Origin: Teratosphaeria epicoccoides
Lineage: Eukaryota > Ascomycota > Dothideomycetes > Mycosphaerellales > Teratosphaeriaceae
Length of the DNA: 64,000 bases
Assembly (NCBI GenBank): GCA_021401465.1
Contig: JADDMT010000052.1
Span: 124,001-188,000, forward strand
Direction: 5' to 3'
Positions 21,601-35,200 of this stretch are shown piece after piece (the stretch's first letter is position 1; every line of letters starts with the position of its first letter). The notes under the pieces were generated by a model, which was not told where the DNA came from, made no database searches, and worked only from the letters and a program-made list of their open reading frames with translations. Position numbers and translations under genes: made by a program.

Positions 21601-23923
21601 TCATCGTGAAGGCCGTTGAATCTGCTGCGGCTGTATCTGCTGCGCCATCTGAGGCTGAGGTGCATAAACCCGCTGCCTCTTTGTATCGCCCATATCTTGA
21701 ACACCACCAGTGATTTCAGATATTTGCCGCCTTTGCTGCGGCCCTGCTGGTCCATTTTGCGGCGGTGGCATTCGTAACGGCCCGCCTGGAGATGTGTGGT
21801 ACATCTGCTGCGACATCATACCTTGATATGACCCAGGCGGCCCCGTGTTCTGCGTTACTGCTTGTGCGTATTGATCGTCTGTGTGGGATCCAGTTGGCGA
21901 AACCCCAGAGAGGGGACCAGGAGAAGCCCACGACGTCGTGGTCGGAGAGGTTGCGGGAGAGTCATCGCTTTTCATGCTGGGCTTTGGGTTGAACCCAACC
22001 GGAGGCGGCATAGGTCCTGTTCCAGTCGGTTGTTTTTTGAGATGCGAGAGATGCTTTTCAAGAATATTCAACAAGCCCGCTGGAAACATGGTCAGAACAT
22101 TTCTGCGATTTGAATTTCAGGGAGAAGAAAAGGGAAGGAAAGGAAAAAAAAAGGAGAAAGGAAGAAATACTTTTGGTAAAGGGCTTCGGAAGTACATCGT
22201 CCATTCCTAGAAAAGAATCAGCATAATGGCATTATAGCTGCGGTTCGAGTCAAGGCTTACCATGCTGGAAGTACATGGATATGTCATCGCTCCGGATATT
22301 CGACGTCATCGCCACAATCGGGGTATTGTCGAACTGTCGTATCAAATGCGTGGCAGAGACACCATCCAGGTTGGGCATTATGATATCCATGAGTACCAGA
22401 TCGTACTTTGCGCCTGCATTCATCTTGTTCACGGCTTCCAGGCCGTCCAAGGCACTGTCGATCGAGCAGTGAAAAGCATACAGAAATTTTCCGCCGATCC
22501 TTCTGCACGTCTGGTCGTCTTCAACAAGGAGAATCTGCGGCTGCCGTATCCAGCCGGGATCAATCTGGGTGCTACTCTTGCGGGTCGCGTCTGGTGGCGG
22601 TGCAAACGTGCCTTCCGGGGCTTTTTGCGGTAGCGGATACGGTATGTTATTTATATGTTCGCTGTATGCTGGATCGATGCCTTGGGTGTTACCTATCGGA
22701 TAGACCAGATTGTCCAGCTCGGCGTAAGACAACGAAGTCGATGAAGTGGCGGAGTGGGGCGGTGCACCCCTGCTCGATGATCGCGTGCCACCGTTCCTTA
22801 ATATCAGGTCGGGCGGTGGAGTGGTAAGAGACGCATTCAATCTCATCTGCGACTCATTCATTTGCTCCAGGTTCTTCGTATTCAACAGGTGATCCGCATT
22901 GACCTCGCTCAGCAGTTTGGATGCGTGCTGCAATGGCGAAGCAGGTATATCTTCCTCTGGTGATAGCGCCTGCGCCTGGTGTCCATCTGCGGTGGAAGTG
23001 CTGATGCCATTTGGTACGCCATTAGGAGCTTGCGGGAAAGCCACCCGACTTTCTCTGCGCCGTTGCCTGCAGGGTAAAAGGTCAGTGTCTCTGATGCCCT
23101 CCGACCGATTCAGATACGTACGAGTCCAGCGTGTTGAGGAAGTTCATGACATATTGCATCACTTGCTCATGATTGACCGCAGTCTTTTGCACGCCAATAA
23201 GCTCCTGCAATAGCATCGAATTATGCATGCTGAGTTCGTTATACCGCTCCTGAAGAGCGGCTAATTGTTGTTGGGTTGCAACTATTTGGGTGTTGACCAA
23301 ATCCATCTGCTGGAGAGGAAATGTCTCTTCGGGCATCGCATTGGGCTTTCGCGGAGCTGGCGCTTTCCGTCTGATGTTGTCGAGCGCATCTTTGTTGTTC
23401 ATCTGGAAATCAGGATGCTTGAATTCCCAAGCCTGAATGCTCAGTTAGTCGTTCGCCATGTTTGCGATCACCATGTCCACTTCTTACCCCAGGACCATAT
23501 GGTGATGTCCCGCCCTCCTCACTATTATGCCGAACTTTGTGAAAATCGTATTTGTTCAGCTGGCGCACGAAACTAGCAAAGTTGCTGTGCTTGAAGTGTT
23601 TTGGCAGGATATGTTTGGTAAACTTCTCATTCTGTCCTCAACCCATCAGCATGACCTGCACCTTGGTCTGTATCTATCCACCGTACCTCTAAGACGACGA
23701 AAGAGTCGCCTTCGTTGCCCCATCGCACAACACTCTCGTCCTGGGGACTCTCAAGCATCCTGCGACCATGGTTAGCTCTGCATCATGGCGCGTCCCGCCG
23801 CGCACCTACTTATACAGCTTGCGAACCTGGTGCATGTCAGCGTATTGATATCATGTGCGTTGATGCTTCTTGCGCAATACATACGAAATCGCTGCTATTG
23901 TTGCCCGACACGCATGAGTCCAT
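21601..23923 (-). CDS. SKN7: Response regulator transcription factor SKN7 (HSF-type DNA-binding domain)
   Basis: Eight exons: 23923..23885, 23826..23810, 23759..23687, 23631..23488, 23432..23122, 23066..22261, 22206..22171 and 22079..21601, giving 634 residues. Exon 2 is only 17 nt yet is required to read DFVRKLYKMLE across the start of the HSF-type domain. Residues about 10-115 are that domain (SVVRWGNEGDSFVVLENEKF, HFKHSNFASFVRQLNKYDFH, AWEFKHPDF). A coiled coil follows (QIVATQQQLAALQERYNEL). The receiver domain begins at QILLVEDD and has the phospho-acceptor Asp in YDLVLMDIIMPNLDG, then VAMTSN and VLPKPFTK. The C-terminus is Pro/Gln-rich. Skn7 is the nuclear output of the osmosensing phosphorelay and works in oxidative and cell-wall stress. 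Introns are 50-58 nt except the last, about 91 nt with a long pyrimidine tract. Confidence 0.95.
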
Positions 23924-26642
23924 ATCTGCAACTGGCGCACACAAGCGCAGTGAATGTCCTCTCCGACCTCCGCTGTGGCTTTATATGTATACTGTCCTCC
24001 TTGTATGTGTGCGCGAACACCGGCGACCAGCGCCCGTCACCAGCTTGTGTGCCGAGGATGGGATGAACCAACAGCAAAGTATCAACGAGGCCAGACGGAG
24101 CGATAATTTGCCTGTGGACCCTCCACGGCGCGCACGACGGCTCAGGGAACGAAATCAGGTGTGCCCTCTTGGAAGTGATGGAGATGATTGAAGTCGATAC
24201 TTTCCTAGGGTGTCGCTCCAGAATGGAGAGACTTCGAGCTGGAGCGGTGTCGTTGGTCTTCTGCGTCCCAGGTCGTGGCGCAAAGCAAGATGACGTTGTC
24301 TGCACCTCGTCCCTAAAAGGAAGGTGGAACGCTGCGACATAACGCTGTTATGGTGGAAACGTAAAGGCATTGTTCTCGATTACCCGTACACGTGGGTGGC
24401 CTACATTCTCAACATCCCTACTCCATCTAAGCGTCTTTGGAGTGCCGGATTCAGGTGGTATTAAATTTGCAACTCGGAGAGTCAACCGCTTCACCGCTTC
24501 GCTTGTGTCTGCTTGCGACTGTCCATTCGCTGCCAGTTGGCTGGTCAATCAGAATACGATAGACACACGCACACCGCCCAATACTACCTTGCCATATGTT
24601 CCCGGGTACGGCGTAGAGCCAAATAGAAAGCTGGGCAGACCCATTACTTCGCCCGGGGCTGAGCTTGGCGCTGTTCCAGTGCAATGCCAGTCTTTTTCGT
24701 GGCCGTTAATAAGCACCGCAATCCTAATAATACCTTCTCACTCGATAGTGCGCCAAGGAGCCATACGAAAGATGGCGTGCCATATCATTATTATTCACGC
24801 AAACGAGGTCCGCAGCAAGTGCCTTGAACAAGAGAAAACTTCGAGAGCTACCACTGTGTGTGCGCCGAATGGACCCCTCCACGCAGAATTTGGCCCCCAC
24901 GTCAAGGTTCAATATTTGGCGCGCACGAGTTCACGCGGATGTACCTCCGTATCGTTTTGCACTCCGTCAGGCGCAGCCACTCTAGGCAAGACTCCACCGA
25001 TTGAGTTTCCTGCGCGCGTTCCACTGGAGTCACTCAATAACGCTTTGCGCAGAATGCACATCGGCGTTGCCTTTCCCGACATTGGGCTGTGGGAGGATTC
25101 TCCATTTGACAAGGTGTCCATCGCAGAGGAGGCGTCTAAACGCAACGGTCTAATCTTAGGCGTTCCAGCAGCATTCTCGCCGTCATGCTCCGACACATAT
25201 CCCAGGTTACATCAAATTTGAAAGGTCGGAAGCCGCCGGGAAGGTGTCGGTGGTGTCGGTATGCCTTTTGCAGTTGGTACATTTGCACGTTTGGTCCGGT
25301 GTGCTGACCTGTCCTGCCTTCGCTCTGCGAGGTGAGTGATGCGCTCGTCATGAAGGCTTGCAAATCAACACTCGATAACGACGGCGAGAGTGGTGTGAGT
25401 CAACTACTGTCGACCCAGCTTAAGATCAGGTACATGTACTCATCTTGTGTAGATCCGCACCTTAGCAGACCCACGCGCCGAGTTTACCAAGGCGCTAGAC
25501 CTCGACTTTGATGCAGCGGCCATCTTCGGCCAACCTCACAGCAAGCGCTATGTTCTGGTTATCGAAGACCAGCTCTCATCATCACCATCATTCCGCTCCC
25601 ACTGATTGCGACATCAACCTGTCAACATCCACACGTCTACTTTGCCATTTCAGCAGTGATCGCAGCATCATCATCATGACTCTAGCATCAGCAGAACTGA
25701 GGCTTTCGTGGACCTAGCCAGTGCGCTCAAGCAGTGACTGAGATGTCACCCCGGTGATCCCGACGTCAACACCATAAAAGCAGAGTCAGCTCGATGACTT
25801 AACCATCAAGGTATACTCCAGTCACTCCGGTGATCCTGCGAAGTTGTAATAAGCCGTGACTGAGATGTCACAAGGTGATCCCGATGTCTACACAATGAAA
25901 GTAGAATCAGCTCAATGACCCGACAGTCAAGAAATACTTCAGTCACGCTCCGGTAACACTGCAAAGCAGTACTACCGGCAGCGCATGGTCTCTGAAATGG
26001 GTTCCTACCAACAGGTGAGCGACACCAGTGTTTCCAGCATGTACATGTAGTGACTCTGTCCATCAGCGAGCTCGTCATGAAGAGACTCTCTAGCTCCTCG
26101 ATCGGGTTTCGTGTCACGGCGGTCGAGCTTCATGGCCATGAGCTTCTCAATCCGCAACACTGGATAGCAAGGCATGAGGTTCGAAACGGCAGAGGCGCAT
26201 GTATTTGGGGAGCTGTCCAGCTGCTGCTGTACGAATGTGTGCCACCACATACGCCGCAGCGCCCTGGAGCCTGCTCACTTACGACGAAAAAGACGGTGTC
26301 AGCCACAGCGCTCTCGTTTGTAGCTCTCGAAATGCGTGCCATGCATATTTAGTAGTGGAGATTGATCGGCAAAGATGAATCTCAGGCCGAAGCCCAGAGT
26401 GAAGCGTTACACTTCTCGAGACCGTGAAAAATATATAACAACAGACAGCAAGCTAATCAGGGCTGTACAGCTCGCCAGCTAGGTATCTTGATGCACAATG
26501 TTCCCACCCAATGCCGCTAAAGGTGCTCGCAACGATCTGGATAATCGTTTAGCAACGCCGGGCCCATGCCCATCTAGAAACGCCGTCGTATGTATACATG
26601 AAGGGGGTATCACCGTGCGCCATGAGATGCTCGATGGATTCT
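23924..26642. other. 2.7-kb spacer with tandem repeat and orphan open frames
   Basis: The spacer holds the SKN7 promoter and the 3' flank of the Zn2Cys6 factor. A plus-strand frame at 24370-25221 is open for 283 codons but its first ATG comes only after about 133 codons, and a 95-codon minus-strand frame lies at 24909-25196 (starts MSEHDGENAAGTPKIRPLRL). Neither shows a known domain; I do not call them genes. The tandem repeat at 25734-25977 is listed separately. Confidence 0.4.
25734..25977. repeat. Two-copy direct tandem repeat, 122-bp period
   Basis: Unit 1 starts at 25734 and unit 2 at 25856, both with GTGACTGAGATGTCAC-type starts, then GGTGATCCCGA(C/T)GTC, a CAGA(G/A)TCAGCTC(G/A)ATGAC-like block and a final CAGTCAC-CTCCGGT block. 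The two copies differ mostly by C/T and G/A changes plus small indels. Just before unit 1 lies CTCAAGCAGTGACTG, a version of the dispersed core. Confidence 0.8.
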
Positions 26643-29209
26643 TCACGACATCCCAAGCAATCCACCCTGTTGAGCGAACCTGGAAGGGAGGGTCAGCCAT
26701 TCAGACGTCTTGCGATGGTGTTTGGAAGGTCTTCTTACTTCAACTGAAAGTCGCGAAGATCCGCCCAGGCGCGAAGCTCAGCATCCTCGTCCTCGGGCTG
26801 GTCCGTATCGCTATTCGCTGGGCTGACGCGCTCCAACTTCATGAGGATCTTGAGAAAGGCCGTGAGATATTCTTGCGCTTGGAGCGCAACCTGGCCCTTA
26901 CGTTGATCGGGTGACTCGAGCAACGTACTTGCGATGGAGCGGATCTTCATCGTCTGCGCGATGTCAGCAGTGGCTTCTGAAATATTCGCGGCTGTGACTT
27001 ACAAAGCTGTCGCCATTTGGCTCCATATTTACCTGATTGATACTGGAAAGTGCAGTAAGGAGGTCTTTGACAATCTCCTCCCGCTCCTGCCTCATCTCCT
27101 GCCCATTAAGGTCGTAGTGGCTCGTAGCACCTTGCGGAAGCATGCCGTCGAGACCAGCAGCCGTGATGCCAGTGCCAGGCGAGCTCGGCACGGAACCTGG
27201 CTGCTGCATTCGTAATCGCTCGTGTGCCTCGCAAAGGCTGAAGTATTTCTCCACAATGTACGAGCGTGTCGCCAAGCTGGACGCATATATGTTGGCCTTC
27301 TGAATCTCGTATTGCATGCGTCTCCTCTGCTCAGGCGACTGATCGTCATTGCGATGGGAGGGACTCATGAGAGCCGAAGCCGGATCCCGCAACATATGCG
27401 GCTGCGCGAAGTTGTGATGGAAACCATTACCATTGACCTGACCTTGCTGATTCTGCTCGGCGAAGGGGACAGAGTTGGGGTACACAGTGAGTTCAGGAGG
27501 CAGTCGTGCAATAGACTCTTTGCACCGTTGAAGAGATTGGTGCAGAACCTTCTTCTGACGTTCCCAGTCGACCACTGCATCAATGCCCCATGCCATCTCC
27601 ATCGTGGCGAGAGCGTTGTAAGAACAGTAGACCTTGACGTTGAAATTAAAGCCAGCGATCATTGGAACTAGGCTCGGTGGCTGTGACTCGTTATGAGTAG
27701 GGTAGATGCAGAAATCGTCGACCTCGGCTGGCAAAGGCGGATACGGCTCCGACGATGTGGGTGGCGGAATGACCAACTCGCCGAAGGATGCGCCAAGCTG
27801 CTGTATAGTCTTGACGCTGACGAACATGGTCCAGAAGATGCGGCGACCCATCTCCAGGGTTATATTGTCAACTGTCTGCTCGTGGTTGTCCTGGTTGTTA
27901 CTCGTCTGGCCATACGCCGTCGGCAATGAGCCTAGCTGCGTGAAGTTGGACTCCTTCGCCTTGTGCAACCCCAGAGTCCTGATGATGGTCAGGCACTCGC
28001 CAAAGTAGAGCCGACCCAGACGCCATCTGAAGGTGTAGACACCCATGAGCGCCAAGAAATAGCTGGTAGCTGCATCGTATACGCTCAGATTGTCGCTCTC
28101 GAGGTATCCAGGACCACGAGCCATGGCGCAGACTTGCTGGCATCGGTGCACAAGGCTCATATGGTTTGGGAAAAGGCTCTCACGCTTCTGGGCCTTGAGG
28201 TGAAGTCTGGGCTTCCTCGGAAATGAGGCAACCAGCGCTCCCATCATCGACGCCAACAGAGCCAGAAATGACTTGTTGCTGAGGTCTTCTCTTCGTTTCC
28301 ATGCCTCGCGGAAGCTTGGCTCGTGCGGAAACGGGCATAGCGGATGGATGTAGGTGAAGAAGTCGTCGATGAGGAGGTCAATGGTCTCGAGCGGGCAGAT
28401 CGACTCAGCCGATAACGATTGACCAGAGGTATGGGATGATAGTGCGGCTAATGCCTGTGCCGCTCCAGTTGGCGAGGAAGGGGACGAAATTCCCGACAGA
28501 CCTGGCGAACCTGCGGCCTCCTCCAGCCGCCTTCGCTTGATTGCTTCGGCATGTCGGTTTGGAGGGCCACGGCGACGGCTCGGACGGTCAAATGTGCACG
28601 GTATGTCGAGCGCAGCACAGGCGCGACATGGTGGGCCGCTCTCATCGCACTATAAGTCTCGTGAGCACGTGATATTGAACTTTAATCCGACGTCGTCTTT
28701 GAGCTTACTTTCACTTTGCGGATGCTGCAGGAGTCGCATGCTTTCCGAAGCCTGTTAGACTTTTGGTGCTCTTGTGGAGGACCCTGGTGAGGATGGCTCG
28801 TTGCTATGCTCGGTGACTGGTGCACTGAAGTGACGCCGGGGTGCTGATGATGCAGCTGGTGCGCTGCTTGCTGGATCTGATGCCGTTGGTGCTCTTCCAG
28901 CGCGGCGTGTTGGTGCAGATCATGGGCCAGTGATTGAATTTGGGTCGCGGCTGTGTGGTCGGGACTTCCAGACTCTACTTTGGGATACGTCGGATGGTTC
29001 AATGTGGTGTACTGGAGCGGTTCCGGGTGAACAGCGTCGAATTGCTGGGCTCCGGCAGAGGTCGGGTAGACGGCGCTGTAGTGATGCGATTCCGGCTGCG
29101 GCGGTGGCGGATAGTTCGACATGGCCAGCATCCAATTATGGACCTGCCAGTAGCTGTCGTTGGACATCGGGTTAGCAACCGGAAAAGTTGTACAAACCGC
29201 AGCAGACAT
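26643..29209 (-). CDS. Zn2Cys6 (Gal4-type) transcription factor with fungal-specific TF domain
   Basis: Exons 29209..28709, 28649..27003, 26953..26739 and 26679..26643 (introns 59, 49 and 59 nt) encode 799 residues. The start MSAAVCTTFPVANP was chosen because upstream open frame is low-complexity and lacks a better context. Residues about 1-155 are His/Gln/Pro-rich. The binuclear cluster lies at about 158-185, with cysteines spaced C-x2-C-x6-C-x6-C-x2-C-x6-C, and is interrupted by intron 1 right after KVK. It is followed by a basic linker (RRRGPPNRHAEAIKRRR). Residues about 230-560 form the fungal-specific regulatory domain (DDFFTYIHPLCPFPHEPSF, LESDNLSVYDAATSYFLALM, EMGRRIFWTMFVSVK). The last 11 residues come from a tiny terminal exon. 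The regulated pathway is not known. Confidence 0.88.
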
Positions 29210-32200
29210 TGTAGAAGGTCGGGTCAAAGGCGGGCGAGCATGAGTGTAGAGCCCTGAAGAGCGCCGCTCCAAAAGTGGGCGCGGGAGGCCATCGAATATA
29301 CTATGAAGTGACACCAAACCGGTACTTACGACTAGTGAGATCAGCTCGTGATGGAGGCTAGATAGGCAGCTCCTTCGGCGACTGGCGGGGAGCGACAGGG
29401 TTGCCCTTTGGTTGTTCCAACCGTTACGCTGCTCAGACCCAAACAGCGATGGAAGGGAAACTCCTGGCTGCACGAGAGAAGCCCGAAGATTTGGCTGCGA
29501 TGTGGAATGGTGAAGAACTCGGAGGTTTGCGCAAAGGCCTGCATCGCGAGTTAGAAAAACTCTATTTCGTTTCTAGGGTGGCGCGCAAGTACTCTTGGCA
29601 GCAAGCGAGACCCACTCCGCTGTGCGATATGACCTGAAACGTAGAAGAGAAAACAAGCATGAAAAGGGTACATCAGAGGTGAGGCACCACCTCGTAAAGT
29701 CGCTCGGGAGAGCGCGCGCAAGCCATGCGGCTTGGCGGCGCTAGTGAAAACCGCAAGCCCCAAAGCTGTACTGTACATACACCCTGGCCCTGTCACCACG
29801 ACAAGCTCAGTGGGCGAAGCACGCTAGAAGGCCAGGACTCGAACGCGCTGCTGCCAATCTGCCATGCCCGCTTCCCTGGCCCGCCTGCATGGCGTCTAAT
29901 CTCCTGCGCTTGTCCCTTCTTGTTCCTGACGGACTCAGCGCTCCTTAGACAGCGTCGAACACGACCACACGTGTCGAACACCACATGCTCAGGTCTCCAC
30001 TCGCCTTTCTCCAGCGCGGCATTGGCGTGTTGGCGATCGCAGCATCGTCGACGGCAACATCCACTCCAGCACCATTCCTTATACAAGCCTGCTCTCCCAG
30101 CCACCACAGCGGTGACAAGGCCTGGCGTTTTACGACGATATGTCACTCCATCGCTTCAGCCTGCACGGCAATCACTTTTCATGATGAGCCAAGCACCACA
30201 GGGAGAGGCATGTGTCCGCCTGCACATGGCGTCACGGACGATCGAACGGCGACAGCGGTCAGACACCAACAGGCATCTTCCAGGTCAACCACGCAATGTC
30301 GAAACTGACGACCTGCATCGAAGCCGGGAACACCGACACGACGAGAGCTTCGTCTCGTGGCACCCGTGCATGCTGGCAGGCGACATTCCTATGCAGTGCA
30401 GAACTTTATTGCAGGGCTCTCGCCCTCCTGACACGAGCGGCCTGCCACGTTCAACCTTGCTCGAATTTTTCTCGAAGGAACTGTCATGTTGACGAAACAG
30501 CAAGTCCAAACATTGACAGATTCAGATGAGAACGTTTCTAACGGACACCCGAGAAACCTTCGTGAGCTGGTCGGACAGTGTCGTGACCCAGCCGTCTGTT
30601 GAGGTTGGTGACACGTGGCTAGATTTGCTAGATTTGCACTCGCGTCAACATCACTTCCATGTCTTGACCATGTACTTCTGCGTCGAGGAAACGTCTACGG
30701 ATATAATCAACGAGGAAATCTCTACACCAGCGCTAGGAGCATCTCGATCCATTGCGTGACAGCCCGGACTTTACCTTGCACGCCACGATCAATATGTGGA
30801 TACATTCTGCGACAACACTTTTGCGAATCAAGATGATCCTCTTCAGCGATCCCAGCGACCTTCCCGGTTCGCAACCAGATCAACAGCGGTTTGAGGACGA
30901 TCCGCCGGGGCAAGCTTGTCGCTGCTATTCTGATGATTCTGCCTGGACTCTTCGCACGCCGTGCGACGCTCGAGCTGGGTATGGCACGTTGATACCTTAC
31001 TGGTCGTAGCAGTTCAAGTTCCAGCAGGATCAAATAACCCCATGTCCACAACTGTTGGCTCGTGCTTTAGCTGCTCGAAGCTGTGTCCCAGCCAGTAGGT
31101 TCAAGCGGTGAAACTAGTAAGCGCTGTCTTCCAGGGTAGCTCTCTAGGTCCTGCAGTCTAAGCCATCTCAAGGCATGCTGAGACCTGACATGCTGCAACC
31201 TAGGAGGTTCATGTATCGAAGACGTCCTACAGAACTGTCTCGCGTCAAAACGCAGGCGGTAGGAACCGTGACACGTTTTGAGGCTCTTTCAAAGTTTCGC
31301 TTACCTTGCAGCCATGTGCAATTTGGCATCGGTACAAGGAGGGCTATGCCTGTCATTATGCGATCCTCGCGCAGCGACACGACGCTAGGAGCGCATGTGA
31401 TAGGCGACAGTCGCCCTGGCGGCATCTTGGTATGAGTATCGCGCCAACGGCGCCAACAATCCAGCCTGTCTCTGTCGTTCTATTAAAATTGCGGTGGGAG
31501 GAGTCGCACCAGACTAAGACCTCGTCACGCACCTTAACGTCGTGTCAGAAATCCACTTCTTCTCCACTCGAGTTGCAAGGAGCACATGACCTGAATTGAC
31601 TTGCACAGTTGCCCTTCCCAGGATGCTTGATCAGTGATGATACTGACAACGCAGCTAGTCAACGTGTATACGCGGCTGACTATTTCTTCATTTGAGCCCA
31701 GGTCTTGCCTGTCGCGTCGACAACGCCAGCCAAAAAGGTGACGAGCCTACACATGCTAAGATCAGAGCCCGATCCAGATCGCCAAGGGCTCATTTTCCAG
31801 AGTCAAAGATTGACCGGGACAGTAATTCTAAATGGGTATGACGAGGCACTGGAGCTCTGCGTGCGCACAGAGAAGTCAGTTTGGAGCCTCAGCTAGGCTC
31901 GGGCATCAGCATTGAACAATTGCCGACATGACGTGCTCCACACAACGACATTCCCAATTCCTTCTCTGGCGATGAGATGACGGGGCGATCACAGAGATTA
32001 CGGACTGCGTGGGGAGGTACCAGATTGAGTTAGAAGTCAGGCGCAACACGTCCGCACAAACATTGACGATTAATCCACCGACATCACATTATATCAGATC
32101 TGTACCGCGCGCCGGTCTCTTCGCTGAACAAGTGGGAAGAACCAAGAATCAGCGTTTGGACTGCCGCTCTCCTGGCGAGCAGCCGTTGTGCGCTGCATCT

Positions 32201-35200
32201 CCGCTTGATCCGTCTCGTCTTTGCGTCGAGTCGATAGACTGGGACGACTTGGCGGGTGGCTCGCCCGCAAGGGCTGCTTAACCATTGCCGTAGGTGAGGA
32301 GGAGACCACGATGACAATCCGACGGCTTTTGGGCTACATCTGGATCTGCTTGAGAATGTATCGAATGTATCTAAGGCTGTTTCAATCGGTCGACCCATCC
32401 GTCGAGACGCGTCAGCGCGTACGGAGGACGAAAAGTAGACTGACGATGGCAGGCCGAAATAATATTGCAGTCTCCGAACGTGTATGACTCGACTTTGACC
32501 AATCAACAATTGATCTGTCAGCGGTCGAGGCGCACCTAAGTACCCGGTTGCCATCTAATGGTGTCAATGGTAGGTCAGCATTTGTAGGAGGCAAAGCGGT
32601 CTGAAGTCCAGTCCAAAATATAAGGTTGTAGCACGCACGATTCTCGGGCACATAAGCTATTGAAGCACGTGCAGGTTCGAAGCCTCAAGCTGAGATGACA
32701 TACGAACCGCGAACGTACCAAATTTGGTAATGACGCCGATGGTAGTGATCTTTAGCAGTTGCGTGCAAGGCAATTCTAATATAAGGTCGCATGCTCCCAG
32801 CCAAATTTGAGAACAGACACCGAAGCATCCCGGAGCATCTTCGAAGGGAAAATTATCGCAACGTAGGTGAACGGGGTCCAGTTGTAGGGAAGCGAGTGCG
32901 AGCAGTCAATTCGGACATGTCTGGGGGTACCTATTTGGTGCTCCTTGTCGGTCTGGACGCTCAGTTGCAGTGGACAGCACCGTCATCGGAGCGCGTGAGC
33001 CACATGCTGTCGTATGCACGAATCCACCATGCAGCCATCAAAGCTCGGCAAGAAGGTACATTTGGACTTCCAATATTCCACAGGCCAGCAAGGCAGCGGA
33101 CTCAGGTCATGAAGGGCAATGTGATTCGCCCCTCTGGTGACTGCGGTGCCTTTGGCTTCTGCGGAAGGGAGGAAGATGCTGTCCTTGGCATCGGGCTGTC
33201 TTTCTCACATGATTTCCGCGGCGTTGACATGTCCGCCGACTTGCAGTCACCGGTTCGTGACGAAAGCCGCTCGTTCAGGGTGGACGCAGGAGGCAGCTGC
33301 ACGACAGCCTCAGGATGTCAAGCGGTCAATACGCAGTCGGTATGGTGATCACGTTGTCTAGGCAGTCGCCGCCCACGTAGCTGCATGTAGCCCGCATTAC
33401 CCCTTCATCACAAAGCACCAGCTCCGCCACCAAATTGTTACAAATGTCTCGCCTGCTCCCCTTACACGTCCAGGCTCGCCAGGTCTTTGCACAAGTGACA
33501 ACTGGCGTCGAAGATCATGCCACTTCCAGCAACATATGTAACGCAACCTCAAGCCTGATCGGACTCACAGAAAATCAGTTCTGTACGGCCTGACGAAGCA
33601 GATGATGTCAACAAGAGGCTCGCAGACATCCAGACCTGACCATGCCAAATCTAACGAAGACTCCGGCCAGGGCGATGCTAAGCTTTAAGACAACCTTGTA
33701 GGCGGAATTCGGCAACGTATATACAAGGCTGAAGCACTCGACCTTATGAGACGAGGCAATCTCTGGCCGTGCTGAACCGGCTCCATGTTGAAATAAGCTA
33801 TGGCTTACGTACCGGAAGACCAGTAGAAGATCCGGCCAAGCCGTGTGGGACAAACGCTGATGCGGTCACCTCTCGTGGCGACGACGCCAGGAATATACTG
33901 CGTGCACCTAGGAAGTAGCCACCAAGCTGAGCAGGTACCTCCATACTGAGGCGCGCATCGGGAATTGTCACCCTCGCATACACTAGACTCTGTGCGCAAC
34001 ATACCGGTGCACAACAGAGAACAGAAGTACGTACCAGCAGACGCTGAGCACTTGGTCAAGGGGGTACATTCAACCAAGGAGGCGCCTGACAAGCGGCAAT
34101 TCTCGAGCAAAACAGGTACCATATAGCAATTCACCGCCTGTTTGACGACATGTGTGTTCCTGCGGCAACAAATTGTCTTTGCAAGGAATCCATCAGCAGT
34201 ATCAAGCATTCTGACCCGCATGGTTGAGCGGTCGAGCATATGTCCAAATACGATGTATTTCGCCAAGCGATCTTCTGATGCATGAGCAGCAAGCCACATC
34301 ATCGACAACTTATGTAGTCAACCGTTTCATCGACCGATCGACTCGAAGAACAACATCCTCTACCTTCGCGTCGTCAGCACAACCACCACAGGCTCTGACC
34401 GCCTCGTTGTGTCAGGAGATCGCAGGCACACGTGTGCATGCAGGACAATCATCTCAACAAGCAGTCAAGCCGGTCCGAACAGACCGACTCGTGACCCTGT
34501 GACCGCCATGCCCAGGGTTGACACCACTGTCACGGATCTTAGCCAGGCACATCGACAAATTGGCACTAACTGGACACAAGAGCCCGGACCCAGATGGTCG
34601 AGGCTGACTGAATGATGAAAGGACCGACGCAGTACTGACCTTGAGACGTTGCACGGTCATCATGAACAGGCTTGAAGTCTGAACGAGCATTACCCTAAAC
34701 TCAATGCCTAGACACATATATCGCTATTGCCCTTGGTCACTCTGTCCCTGCTGCCTGATTCTCTGCTACTGCTGCCAATACATTCTCGCTTTTCCTGATT
34801 GTACAACATACCGCTTGCTCAACACTCCCGTTGACGACGAACTCCAATCCCCAAAAGTATTGTACAGTGAGCAGGTCTCTTCCGACAGTAGCAAGAGCAG
34901 TATTACAGTGAACTTTTGAATGACAAGTTTTCGCGTAGATGTATGACAGTGAGATGGCGCTTCGGTGGGATGTGTTGCGCATGCCTCCGCTTGGTGGTGA
35001 TTAAGATCGCGTGAGATGCAGTGAGGCTGCTCTGGGTGTAATGCTTGGTGGCCAATTCAATGTAGGCCTGCTCGGTGATATCGAGCAAGCCAAGTCGCAT
35101 GGTTGCTTCTGATAGGTAGAAAACGTGATTTGATGGTACAGTCGGTCCAACAATCTTAATATCATGTCGTAATTCTTTGATCGCATTCGAGGCCCACAAT

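Noticed and set aside
29725..30492. 255-codon plus-strand frame as a gene
   Set aside because: Composition is His/Arg/Ser-rich and looks like an off-frame reading; no domain or splice partner was found.
32650..32690. GGTTCGAAGCC box resembling a tRNA T-loop
   Set aside because: The flanking bases cannot form a T-stem and no acceptor stem is found.
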